DNA of 64,000 nt from Azonexus sp. Its GTDB lineage: Bacteria > Pseudomonadota > Gammaproteobacteria > Burkholderiales > Rhodocyclaceae. The translations under genes were made by a program, and so were the position numbers. The stretch spans positions 35,470-99,469 of the forward strand of contig JAISPT010000079.1 of assembly GCA_031274715.1 (NCBI GenBank), written 5' to 3'. Under the pieces are notes generated by a model. It searched no databases, had not been told where the DNA came from, and saw only the letters and a program-made list of their open reading frames with translations. This document shows, in pieces, positions 25,159-33,622 of this stretch (position 1 is its first letter; each line of letters begins with the position of its first letter).

Positions 25159-26279
25159 CAGCCGCGCTCTGCCAGGATCAGGTCGGCCGCCCGCTCGGGA
25201 TTGCTGTAAATGTCGGCCGACTCCGCGAAGGCCAGGGCATTGGCCCGCCAGCGGCGGCGCTCGTCATCGTCGCGTAGCGCGCGCTGGAGCAGGCGATCCA
25301 TCTCCGCCTGGGCGAATGGCTCGGGAATCACCAGCCCGCCGTCGGCCTCGACAATGTAGTGGGCATAGCCGCAGACCTCTGTGCACAGCACCGGCAGGCC
25401 GGCGACCAGGGCTTCGAGCAGTACGGTGCCGGTATTCTCGTGGTAGGCCGGATGCAGGAGGAGGTCTGCCCCAAGCAGAAAACGCGGAATATCATCACGC
25501 CCCGGCAGGATGCTGACCTGTTCCCCCAACCCCAGTTCACGGGCGCGGCGCAGGAAGGCATCAGGTTTGTCCTGGCCGATGGCGATCAGGCGCGTACGCC
25601 CCCGCAGTTCGTCCGGCAGACTGGCCAGCGCCTGTAGCGAGCGATCCAGGCCCTTGCGCTTGAAATCCGAACCGATTTGCAGCAACAGCAGATCGTCGTC
25701 AGCCAGCCCGAATTCGGCACGGAAGGCGGCACGGATCTGCGGCGCGTCCGGCGGCGCGCGCCGGTCAGGGACGATGCCTGGCGGCAGTAGATAGAAGCGC
25801 TCCAGCGGTGTGCCGTAATACTTCTCGAACAGGGTCTGCTGAACCCGCGAGATCATCAGGAGTTGGGTCCGGCTCGGCGGTGCGAACACCGCCCGCTCGG
25901 CGGCGGCGAAATGCCGGTAGCGTGGTGACAGGCGATAGAAGGGATTGCGTAGCGTCCGCGCCTTCTCTTCATAGCAAGGATCAGCGGCGTAGTAGAGATC
26001 GAGCCCCGGCATCTTGTTGAAGCCGACGACGCGCGCCGCCGGCCGCGCCCGCAGGTCACGCGCCACCCAATCGGCGAATCGGGCATAGCGACGAGTATTG
26101 GTCAATGCCTTGACCGGCACAAGGACGACCTCGAAATCTTCGGGAACCTCGCCGCTCCAGCTCAAGGTATAGACCCGCACTGCATGCTCGCGCGCCTGAC
26201 AGGCCAAGGCGATGCGCAAAAAATCGCGCTGCAGGCCACCATAGGGAAAATATTTGTACAGGCAGAAGGCCAACTGCAT
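25158..26279 (-). CDS. waaG: Lipopolysaccharide glucosyltransferase I WaaG (RfaG)
   Basis: 373 residues from the ATG at 26279, which aligns with the known start (AFCLYKYFPYGGLQRDF) and has GGGA placed as ribosome site. GT4 fold; highly diagnostic blocks are RVVGFNKMPGLDLYYAADPC, LLQIGSDFKRKGLDRSL and LLHPAYHENTGTVLLEALVAG. It adds the first outer-core glucose to HepII. An upstream in-frame extension to 26354 looks non-coding. First gene of the minus-strand waaG-waaP-kinase group. Confidence 0.95.
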   Translation of the reverse strand: MQLAFCLYKYFPYGGLQRDFLRIALACQAREHAVRVYTLSWSGEVPEDFEVVLVPVKALTNTRRYARFADWVARDLRARPAARVVGFNKMPGLDLYYAADPCYEEKARTLRNPFYRLSPRYRHFAAAERAVFAPPSRTQLLMISRVQQTLFEKYYGTPLERFYLLPPGIVPDRRAPPDAPQIRAAFRAEFGLADDDLLLLQIGSDFKRKGLDRSLQALASLPDELRGRTRLIAIGQDKPDAFLRRARELGLGEQVSILPGRDDIPRFLLGADLLLHPAYHENTGTVLLEALVAGLPVLCTEVCGYAHYIVEADGGLVIPEPFAQAEMDRLLQRALRDDDERRRWRANALAFAESADIYSNPERAADLILAERG

Positions 26280-26381
26280 CTTGGATCCCATCAACATCCC
26301 GCAAAAGAGAGAGGCTTGGTCCGCCTGCCACCCAGGATATGGCAAACGATGCAAAAAACACGTTGGCCAACCGGGGAAAAA

Positions 26382-26458
26382 TGGTGGTGATGGGCAGAAT
26401 CGAACTGCCGACCTATGGGTTATGAATCCATCGCTCTAACCGTCTGAGCTACATCACC
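26382..26458 (-). tRNA. tRNA with CAT anticodon (elongator Met, or Ile2 if lysidine-modified)
   Basis: A 77-nt cloverleaf with encoded CCA. Acceptor GGTGATG/CATCACC, D-arm GCTC...GAGC, anticodon loop TTCATAA, T-arm GGCAG TTCGATT CTGCC. The G1-C72 pair and lack of the GGG/CCC initiator signature exclude fMet. The anticodon stem has an A31-C39 mismatch next to the loop. Met versus Ile2 cannot be settled from the primary sequence. Confidence 0.93.
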
Positions 26459-26474
26459 ACGCCAGAGGGCGCGG

Positions 26475-26504
26475 ATTATAGAGGAGCGGCGGCGAAGCGG
26501 TCAA
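26475..26504 (-). promoter_or_regulatory. Promoter of the tRNA(CAT) gene
   Basis: Minus-strand -35 TTGACC (26504-26499), 18-bp spacer, perfect -10 TATAAT (26480-26475); the start site would fall about 10 bases before the mature tRNA. A plus-strand TATAAT at 26511-26516 is a candidate -10 for miaB. Confidence 0.7.
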
Positions 26505-26573
26505 CCGCGATATAATCAGTGGCTTTTCCACAGTCCGGTCGGCGAACGACGACCCCGTTTCAAGAAATCACCC

Positions 26574-27911
26574 ATGCCCAAGAAATTGTTCATCCGCACC
26601 TTCGGGTGCCAGATGAATGAGTACGATTCGGACAAGATGGCCGATGTGCTCAACGCCGCCGAAGGGGTCGTCAAGACCGACAATCCCGAGGAAGCCGACA
26701 TCATCCTGTTCAACACCTGCTCGGTGCGCGAGAAGGCGCAGGAGAAGGTCTTCCACGATCTCGGCCGGGTCAGGCACCTGAAGCAGTTGAAGCCGGACCT
26801 GGTGATCGGCGTTGGCGGCTGCGTCGCCAGCCAGGAGGGCGCAGCCATCGTCGCTCGCGCCCCCTATGTCGATGTAGTGTTCGGCCCACAGACGCTGCAT
26901 CGCCTGCCGCAATTGATCGCCGAGCGGCGCAGTGGCGGCAAGGCCGCCGTCGACGTCTCTTTTCCCGAGATCGAGAAGTTCGACGCCATGCCGCCGGCCG
27001 CGGTCAAGGGTGCCTCGGCCTTCGTCTCGATCATGGAGGGTTGCTCCAAGTTTTGCACCTACTGCATCGTGCCCTATACCCGCGGCAGCGAAGTCTCGCG
27101 ACCGTTCGCCGATGTGCTGACCGAGGTTGCCGACCTGGCCGCGCATGGCGTCAAGGAAGTGACGCTGCTCGGCCAGAACGTCAACGCCTATCGCGGCGAC
27201 ATGGAAGGCAGCGACGAGAAGGCCGATCTGGCGCTGCTGATCGAATATCTCGCCGAGGTGCCGGGCATCGAGCGCCTGCGCTACACCACCTCGCATCCGT
27301 GCGAGATGAGCCAGCGCCTGATCGACACCTACGCCAAGGTGCCGAAGTTGGTCTCGCACCTGCACCTGCCGGTGCAGGCCGGTTCCGACCGCGTGCTGGC
27401 GGCGATGAAACGCGGCTATACCACGCTCGAATACAAGTCCGTGGTCCGCAAGCTGCGCGCCGTGCGGCCAGACATCTCGCTATCCACCGACTTCATCGTC
27501 GGCTTCCCCGGCGAGAGTGATGCCGATTTCGAGAAAACCATGAAGCTGATCGACGAGATCGGCTTCGACGCCTCGTTCTCCTTCATCTACAGCCCGCGTC
27601 CGGGTACGCCAGCGCTAGAGCTGGCCGACGACACGCCGGCCGAAGTCAAGTCGGCCCGCCTGAGCCGGTTGCAGAAGCGCATCGACGAGTTGGCGCACGG
27701 CGTCAGCCAAGCCATGGTCGGCAGTGTGCAGCGCGTGCTAGTCGAAGGCCGTTCGAAGAAGGACGCCAACGAACTGGCCGGGCGCACCGACAACAACCGC
27801 ATCGTCAACTTCCTGGGCAATCCGAGGCTGATCGACCGCTTCGTCGACGTCCGCATTACCGCGGCCCTACCGCACAGCCTGCGAGGCGAAATTGTCATCC
27901 GTGAAGACTAA
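26574..27911 (+). CDS. miaB: tRNA-2-methylthio-N6-dimethylallyladenosine synthase MiaB
   Basis: 445 residues. The N-terminal domain keeps three cluster cysteines (FGCQMNEYDS, NTCSVREKA, GGCVASQ). The radical-SAM motif is CSKFCTYC and the C-terminal TRAM domain is complete. It methylthiolates i6A37 of tRNAs reading UNN codons. First gene of the miaB-phoH-ybeY-corC-lnt string, a common proteobacterial order. The stop overlaps the phoH start. Confidence 0.97.
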   Translation: MPKKLFIRTFGCQMNEYDSDKMADVLNAAEGVVKTDNPEEADIILFNTCSVREKAQEKVFHDLGRVRHLKQLKPDLVIGVGGCVASQEGAAIVARAPYVDVVFGPQTLHRLPQLIAERRSGGKAAVDVSFPEIEKFDAMPPAAVKGASAFVSIMEGCSKFCTYCIVPYTRGSEVSRPFADVLTEVADLAAHGVKEVTLLGQNVNAYRGDMEGSDEKADLALLIEYLAEVPGIERLRYTTSHPCEMSQRLIDTYAKVPKLVSHLHLPVQAGSDRVLAAMKRGYTTLEYKSVVRKLRAVRPDISLSTDFIVGFPGESDADFEKTMKLIDEIGFDASFSFIYSPRPGTPALELADDTPAEVKSARLSRLQKRIDELAHGVSQAMVGSVQRVLVEGRSKKDANELAGRTDNNRIVNFLGNPRLIDRFVDVRITAALPHSLRGEIVIRED

Positions 27912-28878
27912 GCCAGCGCCAAAGGGCCGGCCAGTCGAGTTCGCCCTGGCGCCGGTGGACAACAGCCAGTTGGCCAACCTGTGCGGGCCGCTGGACGAAA
28001 ACATCCGCCAAATCGAGACCGGCTTCGACGTCGTCATCCGTCGCCGCAACGAGCGCTTCTCGATCACCGGCGAAAAGGCCCAGCTGACCGCCGATGCCAT
28101 CCGCCATTTCTACACCAGAGCGCGGGCGCCGCTATCAGTCGACGAAATCCAGCTCGGCTTGATCGAACTGACCAACGCCCCGATCCGCCGCATTTCCGCT
28201 GGCAGCAGCCTGACCGACGGCCCGCAATTGATTACCCGCAAGACCGAACTGCACGGCCGGACGCCGCGCCAGGTGGCCTACCTGAAGGCGATCCAGGAAC
28301 ACGACATCACCTTCGGCATTGGCCCGGCCGGTACCGGCAAAACCTATCTCGCCGTCGCCTCGGCGGTCGATGCCTTCGAGCGCGATCTGGTCGAGCGCAT
28401 CATTCTGACCCGGCCGGCAGTCGAGGCCGGCGAGCGCCTCGGCTTCCTGCCCGGCGATTTGACGCAGAAGATCGACCCCTATCTGCGCCCGTTGTACGAC
28501 GCGCTGTACGACCTGATGGGCCATGACCGCGTCAGCAAGCTGTATGAAAAGCACGCCATCGAGATCGCGCCGCTGGCCTTCATGCGCGGGCGCACGCTGA
28601 ACCACGCCTTCATCATCCTCGACGAGGCGCAAAACACCACCCCGGAGCAGATGAAGATGTTCCTGACCCGCATCGGCATCGGCGCCAAGGCAGTAGTCAC
28701 CGGCGACATTACCCAGGTCGATCTGCCCAAGGGCCAGCGCAGCGGCCTCAAGGAAGCCGTGGAGGTACTCGACGGGGTACGTGGCCTGGCCTTCACCCAT
28801 TTCAAGAAGGAAGACGTGGTGCGCCATCCGCTGGTCGCCCGCATCGTCGATGCCTATGAACGCCAGCAAGCGTCTTAA
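27892..28878 (+). CDS. ybeZ: PhoH-like ATPase (YbeZ)
   Basis: 328 residues counted from TTG at 27892, which has GAGG five bases upstream; GTG at 27901 is an alternative. The N-terminal region is followed by a P-loop with Walker A GPAGTGKT at 144-151 and Walker B FIILDEAQNT. YbeZ works with the RNase YbeY encoded next and is linked to rRNA processing. It overlaps both neighbours, by 20 and 23 bases. Confidence 0.93.
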   Translation: MSSVKTKPAPKGRPVEFALAPVDNSQLANLCGPLDENIRQIETGFDVVIRRRNERFSITGEKAQLTADAIRHFYTRARAPLSVDEIQLGLIELTNAPIRRISAGSSLTDGPQLITRKTELHGRTPRQVAYLKAIQEHDITFGIGPAGTGKTYLAVASAVDAFERDLVERIILTRPAVEAGERLGFLPGDLTQKIDPYLRPLYDALYDLMGHDRVSKLYEKHAIEIAPLAFMRGRTLNHAFIILDEAQNTTPEQMKMFLTRIGIGAKAVVTGDITQVDLPKGQRSGLKEAVEVLDGVRGLAFTHFKKEDVVRHPLVARIVDAYERQQAS

Positions 28879-29299
28879 CTTGTCCGTGCAATATGCCTGC
28901 GCCCGCGACGGGCTGCCGACGCGCGCCGATTTCGTGCGCTGGGCGCGGGCGGCACTGCAAGGCGGCGGCGAGATCGCTATCCGCCTGGTCGATGTCGATG
29001 AAGGCCAAGTACTGAACCGGGATTACCGCGGCAAGGACTATGCGACCAACGTGCTGTCCTTTCCCTACGACGACGAGCCGGTGGTGCGGGGCGACCTAGT
29101 CATCTGCCCGGCCGTCGTGGCCCGCGAGGCCGCCGAGCAAAACAAGCCGCTCGCCGCGCATTACGCCCATCTGACGGTGCATGGTATGCTGCATTTGCAA
29201 GGCTGGGACCACGACAACGACGCAGACGCCCAGGCGATGGAAGACAAGGAAAAGGAAATTCTCGCCGCACTGGGCTACCCTGACCCCTACGCGGCCTAA
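28856..29299 (+). CDS. ybeY: Endoribonuclease YbeY
   Basis: 147 residues from the ATG at 28856, inside the phoH end. The zinc-binding motif HGMLHLQGWDHD (H-x3-H-x5-H) is complete. Upstream the RGKDYATNVLSFPYD block is typical. YbeY takes part in 16S rRNA 3'-end maturation and 70S quality control. Sits in the conserved phoH-ybeY-corC order. Confidence 0.95.
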   Translation: MNASKRLNLSVQYACARDGLPTRADFVRWARAALQGGGEIAIRLVDVDEGQVLNRDYRGKDYATNVLSFPYDDEPVVRGDLVICPAVVAREAAEQNKPLAAHYAHLTVHGMLHLQGWDHDNDADAQAMEDKEKEILAALGYPDPYAA

Positions 29300-29306
29300 T
29301 CACATC

Positions 29307-30158
29307 ATGGACCCCGACAGCAAACCCGGTTTTATCGAACGCCTGACCACCCTGCTGCTGCGTGAGCCTGAAGACCGCGCCCAGCTCATCCAGATCCTGC
29401 ACAACGCCCACGAGCGCCAACTGATGGATGCCGACGCGCTAACCATCATCGAAGGTGCGCTGGCGGCCTCGGATACCCGAGTCGCCGATGTCATGATCCC
29501 GCGCGCGCAGATGGGCGTCATCGACATCGACGCACCGCTCGCCGACATCCTGTCGGTGGCCATTGCCACCGCCCACTCGCGCTTTCCGGTCATCGACGGT
29601 GACCGTGACGATGTCCTCGGCATCCTGCTCGCCAAGGATTTACTGCGCGTCCGCGACCAAGCTAGCTTCGTGCTGCGTGACTGGCTGCGGCCGGCCGTCT
29701 TCATTCCGGAATCGAAGCGCCTGAACGTGCTGCTGCGCGAATTCCGCGTCTCGCGCAACCACATGGCCATCGTTGTCGACGAATTCGGCAGCGTCGCCGG
29801 CCTAGTCACCATCGAGGACGTACTCGAACAGATCGTCGGCGACATCGCCGATGAATACGACTTCGACGAAACGCACGACAACATTCGCCGCGACTCGGCC
29901 GGTCGCTACCGGGTCAAGGCGCATACCACGATCGCCGACTTCAACACCGCCTTCGCCACCCATTTTTCCGACGCCGAGTTCGATACGGTCGGCGGTCTGC
30001 TACTGCACCACCTCGGCTACGTGCCAAAACGCAACGAAAGCGCCGTCATCGATGGTCTGCGCTTCCAGGTGCTGCGCGCCGATAGCCGCCGACTGTACAC
30101 CCTGCTCGTCGATCCGCTGCCCCCGGCCGAGAACGGTGCCAAACCCGAAGCTGACTGA
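29307..30158 (+). CDS. corC: CorC/HlyC-family CBS-domain protein
   Basis: 283 residues from the ATG at 29307. There is no N-terminal DUF21 membrane part, so this is the soluble CorC type. Two CBS domains (about 65-185; VMIPRAQMGVID, VTIEDVLEQIVGDIADE) precede the C-terminal CorC_HlyC domain. It has been linked to magnesium and cobalt efflux with CorA in enterics; exact role here is unknown. Its stop overlaps the lnt start by 23 bases. Confidence 0.92.
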   Translation: MDPDSKPGFIERLTTLLLREPEDRAQLIQILHNAHERQLMDADALTIIEGALAASDTRVADVMIPRAQMGVIDIDAPLADILSVAIATAHSRFPVIDGDRDDVLGILLAKDLLRVRDQASFVLRDWLRPAVFIPESKRLNVLLREFRVSRNHMAIVVDEFGSVAGLVTIEDVLEQIVGDIADEYDFDETHDNIRRDSAGRYRVKAHTTIADFNTAFATHFSDAEFDTVGGLLLHHLGYVPKRNESAVIDGLRFQVLRADSRRLYTLLVDPLPPAENGAKPEAD

Positions 30159-31602
30159 ACGCTTCGCAGTCCGCTTGCTGGCCTGCGCCGGACTCGGCGC
30201 GGCCGGTGTGCTGGCCTTCGCTCCCTTCGGCCTGTTCTGGCTGGCACCGCCGGTCTGGCTCGGTCTGCTGTTGCTGCTGCGCCGCGCTGCTGACGTCCGC
30301 CAGGCGGCGCTGTACGGCTTCGTCTTCGGCCTCGGCTTCTTCCTCTGCGGTGTCTCCTGGGTCTACGTCAGCCTCTCGGTCTTCGGCGGCATGCCCTGGT
30401 GGCTGGCCGGCTTTGCCGCCTTCTTATTCTGCACCGTGCTGGCGCTGTTCCCGGCGCTCGCCGCCGCCGTCTTCAAGCGTTGGCAGCCGGCGGCCGACTG
30501 GCGGCAGGCCCCGTTCTTCGCCGCCCTCGTCGCCGGCAGCGATTGGCTGCGTAGTTGGATTTTCACCGGCTTCCCCTGGCTAGCCGCCGGCTATGCACAA
30601 ACGCCACCCAGTCCCCTGGCCGGCTTTGCCCCACTGATCGGCGTGCACGGCTTGTCGCTGCTGGCCGTGCTGAGCGGCACCCTGCTCCTCTGCCGCTGGC
30701 GCGGCGCGCTGGTGGTCGGCGCCGTACTGCTGGCCGGCTTCGCCCTGCGCCAAGTAGCGTGGACAATGCCCGACGGCGAACCGATCACCGTTGCGCTAAT
30801 CCAGGGCAACGTGCCGCAGGAAATGAAATTCCGCCCGGAAACCCTGATCCGCACACTCGACCTCTATCACGAACTGGTCGCGGCGCATCCGGCGCAACTG
30901 ACTCTGCTACCGGAAACCGCCCTTCCGATCTTCTTCGAGCAACTGCCACCGGCCTACGTCGAAGCGCTGAAGGCAGCAGTCGCCAGCCATGGCGGCGACC
31001 TGATCCTCGGCACCCTGACTGGCGATAACACGCATTACTGGAACAGCGCCCTGAGCCTCGGCCGCTCGCCGCTGCAGATCTACAGCAAGACGCACTTGGT
31101 ACCGTTCGGCGAAATGATTCCACCCGGCTTCTCGTGGTTCATGCAACTGGCCACGATCCCGATGTCGTCATTCGAGCGCGGCCCGGAGCAGCAACCACCG
31201 CTGGAGGTGGCCGGCCGCCGGGTGGCGGTCAACATCTGCTACGAGGACGCTTTCGGCGAGGAAATCATCGCTGCCCTGCCGCAGGCCGGGATTCTCGCCA
31301 ATCTCTCCAATACCGCCTGGTTCGGCCGCTCGCTGGCGCAGCCGCAACATTTGCAGATAGCCCGCCTGCGCGCACTGGAAAGCGGCCGGCCGATGCTACG
31401 CGCGACCAACACCGGCATAACCGCGGTAATCGCGCCGAACGGCACCGTCGTCGCCCAACTGCCGCCCTTCACGCAGGGAGTGCTGCAAGCCGAAGTCACG
31501 GCCTACCAGGGGCTGACGCCCTACGCCCGTTTCGGCAACGGACCGGCGTTGACACTGATGCTCCTGCTGCTGGCGGCAGCTATCCACCGTAGGCGAGCCT
31601 AA
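30136..31602 (+). CDS. lnt: Apolipoprotein N-acyltransferase Lnt
   Basis: 488 residues from the GTG at 30136, inside the corC end. Six or so membrane helices fill residues 10-200. The periplasmic nitrilase domain follows with catalytic E in LLPETALPIF, K in IYSKTHLVPFGE and C in NICYEDAFGEE. It adds the third acyl chain to bacterial lipoproteins. The ATG-poor start region makes GTG the best choice: the frame upstream runs inside corC. Confidence 0.94.
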   Translation: MPNPKLTERFAVRLLACAGLGAAGVLAFAPFGLFWLAPPVWLGLLLLLRRAADVRQAALYGFVFGLGFFLCGVSWVYVSLSVFGGMPWWLAGFAAFLFCTVLALFPALAAAVFKRWQPAADWRQAPFFAALVAGSDWLRSWIFTGFPWLAAGYAQTPPSPLAGFAPLIGVHGLSLLAVLSGTLLLCRWRGALVVGAVLLAGFALRQVAWTMPDGEPITVALIQGNVPQEMKFRPETLIRTLDLYHELVAAHPAQLTLLPETALPIFFEQLPPAYVEALKAAVASHGGDLILGTLTGDNTHYWNSALSLGRSPLQIYSKTHLVPFGEMIPPGFSWFMQLATIPMSSFERGPEQQPPLEVAGRRVAVNICYEDAFGEEIIAALPQAGILANLSNTAWFGRSLAQPQHLQIARLRALESGRPMLRATNTGITAVIAPNGTVVAQLPPFTQGVLQAEVTAYQGLTPYARFGNGPALTLMLLLLAAAIHRRRA

Positions 31603-31618
31603 CCGCCTAGCGCTGAAA

Positions 31619-32326
31619 TCAGACTGCGCGCAGACGGAGTGCGGCTTGTTCCAGCCGCTGCTTCTCGGCCAGCACCTTGTTCGAATAACGCCGCGCCGGA
31701 TCGTTGGCGGCACCGCCGAACTGCTGCAGGCCATCCTCCAAGCTACCCATGCGGCTGATCGACTCGCGCAGCACGCTGGCGCCGACCCGGACATTGGTCA
31801 CCGGATCGAGAAAGGCCGCCGGCGCCGCCTCTTCCGGCAATTTGTCGGCATGGAAGCGAGGCACCACCTGCATTAGACCCTGGGCGCCATAAACGCTCTG
31901 CGAGAAGGGATTGAAGCCTGATTCGACGCCGATCACCGCAATAATCAGCAAAGGATCGAGATGCAGTTCACGGCCGGCCAGCTGGGCAGCCGCGAAGATC
32001 GGTTGCAAAGCCTCGCCGGCAACGCGATAGCGGCGCGAGACGAAATCGAGGGCCCCCTGCATGCGCGGGGTCAATGCCGTAGCCGATGCTTCCGCACCGG
32101 CCTCGTCGTCGTTTGCCGCCATAGCGGCCGGATCGTGGCCGACACTGGCGGCAGCCGGTGGCAACAGCAGCTTGAGGGCGTCGGCGACACCGCCATGAAC
32201 GATTTGCAGGCCGAGCAGGCTGAGCAGGAGAACCAGACCGGCAGCCATCAGGGTCTTGCGGAACAGCGCACCGGCCACCCGGAAAATTCGCTGGGCAGCG
32301 GGAGTAAGAATAGTCGTAGCGAACAT
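31619..32326 (-). CDS. Membrane-anchored lytic transglycosylase (SLT domain)
   Basis: 235 residues. An N-terminal membrane segment at about 24-45 places the domain in the periplasm. The SLT core begins near residue 115 with the catalytic glutamate in IAVIGVESGFNPFSQS and continues with YGAQGLMQVVP and the FGGAANDPARRY segment. It would cleave peptidoglycan glycan strands. The A/S-rich linker at 55-85 is low complexity. Convergent with lnt; appears monocistronic. Confidence 0.9.
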   Translation of the reverse strand: MFATTILTPAAQRIFRVAGALFRKTLMAAGLVLLLSLLGLQIVHGGVADALKLLLPPAAASVGHDPAAMAANDDEAGAEASATALTPRMQGALDFVSRRYRVAGEALQPIFAAAQLAGRELHLDPLLIIAVIGVESGFNPFSQSVYGAQGLMQVVPRFHADKLPEEAAPAAFLDPVTNVRVGASVLRESISRMGSLEDGLQQFGGAANDPARRYSNKVLAEKQRLEQAALRLRAV

Positions 32327-32676
32327 GCGACCTCCTTCACTTGGTCACCGGCAACGGACTGCATTGCCGGCCGACAGTTACGGGGAGGTGCGACATCGGC
32401 GGCCGAGAAAAAAGGGAGACCCGGGAGAGGCCGAAATTCCTGCACTGACCGCCGTGGGCGGGGGCCGGGAACCGATGTTGCACCGCAATAAGGCGCGCAT
32501 TCTATTGATTCAATTGAGTTTCGTCAAACCGGCTTGCGCGATGGGCACCCCAAGCGCAGCGCCGCCACCGCGGCCCTACCCGCCACAGCCCGGCCCGCGG
32601 GGCGTCGGGACGCGCCTGCCGGTGACCGGCAAATACTTGTAAAATCCAACGTTTTCCGTCCTTTCGAGTGCGTCCG
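32327..32676 (+). promoter_or_regulatory. Intergenic region with glyQ promoter
   Basis: 350 bases between the divergent transglycosylase and glyQ genes. An extended -10 (TGTAAAAT, hexamer 32640-32645) lies 31 bases before the glyQ ATG. A small stem-loop (CCGGCAA...TTGCCGG, 32347-32371) sits upstream. No open gene or T-box-like structure was recognised. Confidence 0.45.
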
Positions 32677-33621
32677 ATGACGACCAGCCAGAAACCGTCC
32701 TTTCAGGAAATCATCCTGCGCCTGCAGCAATACTGGAGCGACAAGGGCTGTGCCCTGCTTCAGCCTTACGACATGGAGGTCGGCGCCGGCACCAGCCATA
32801 CCGCCACCTTCCTGCGCGCCCTCGGCCCCGAGCCGTGGCGGGCGGCCTACGTGCAACCGTCGCGCCGGCCCAAGGACGGCCGCTACGGCGAAAACCCGAA
32901 CCGCATGCAGCACTACTATCAGTACCAAGTGGTGCTGAAGCCGGCACCGGACAACATCCTTGAACTCTATCTCGGCTCGCTGGAAGCGCTCGGCTTCGAC
33001 CTCAAGAAGAACGACGTGCGCTTCGTCGAGGACGACTGGGAAAACCCGACCCTGGGCGCCTGGGGCCTGGGCTGGGAAGTCTGGATGAACGGCATGGAAG
33101 TGACGCAATTCACCTACTTCCAGCAGGTCGGCGGCATCGACTGCAAACCGATCACCGGCGAGATCACCTATGGCCTGGAACGCCTGGCCATGTACTTGCA
33201 GGGCGTCGAGAACGTCTTCGACCTGACCTGGACCGACGGCCTGACCTATGGCGACGTCTATCACCAGAACGAGGTCGAGCAATCGGCCTACAACTTCGAG
33301 CACTCCGACGCCGACTTCCTGTTCACCGCCTTCGCCGCCCACGAGAAGCAGGCCCAGCACCTGATGGGAGCGCAACTGGCGCTGCCAGCCTACGAACAGG
33401 TGTTGAAGGCGGCGCATACCTTCAACCTGCTCGACGCGCGCGGTGCGATTTCCGTGACTGAGCGCGCCGCCTACATTGGGCGCATCCGTAATCTGGCCCG
33501 CAGCGTCGCCCAGAGTTACCTGGAATCCCGCGTCCGCCTCGGCTTCCCGATGGCGCCCAAGGCCTGGGCCGCCGAGGTGCTGGTCAAGCTGGCCGAACAG
33601 AACGCCAAGAAAGCTGCCTGA
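32677..33621 (+). CDS. glyQ: Glycyl-tRNA synthetase alpha subunit
   Basis: 314 residues from the ATG at 32677; the frame opens at a GTG three codons earlier. Diagnostic blocks: FQEIILRLQQYWSDKGC, the class II motif region EVGAGTSHTATFLR, and MNGMEVTQFTYFQQVGG. It is the catalytic subunit of the bacterial alpha2beta2 enzyme that charges tRNA-Gly. glyS starts one base after its stop. Confidence 0.97.
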   Translation: MTTSQKPSFQEIILRLQQYWSDKGCALLQPYDMEVGAGTSHTATFLRALGPEPWRAAYVQPSRRPKDGRYGENPNRMQHYYQYQVVLKPAPDNILELYLGSLEALGFDLKKNDVRFVEDDWENPTLGAWGLGWEVWMNGMEVTQFTYFQQVGGIDCKPITGEITYGLERLAMYLQGVENVFDLTWTDGLTYGDVYHQNEVEQSAYNFEHSDADFLFTAFAAHEKQAQHLMGAQLALPAYEQVLKAAHTFNLLDARGAISVTERAAYIGRIRNLARSVAQSYLESRVRLGFPMAPKAWAAEVLVKLAEQNAKKAA

Positions 33622-33622
33622 C

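Noticed and set aside
32347..32371. Glycine riboswitch or T-box upstream of glyQ
   Set aside because: Only a small stem-loop is present; none of the conserved aptamer or T-box segments is recognisable, and T-boxes are not expected in this group.
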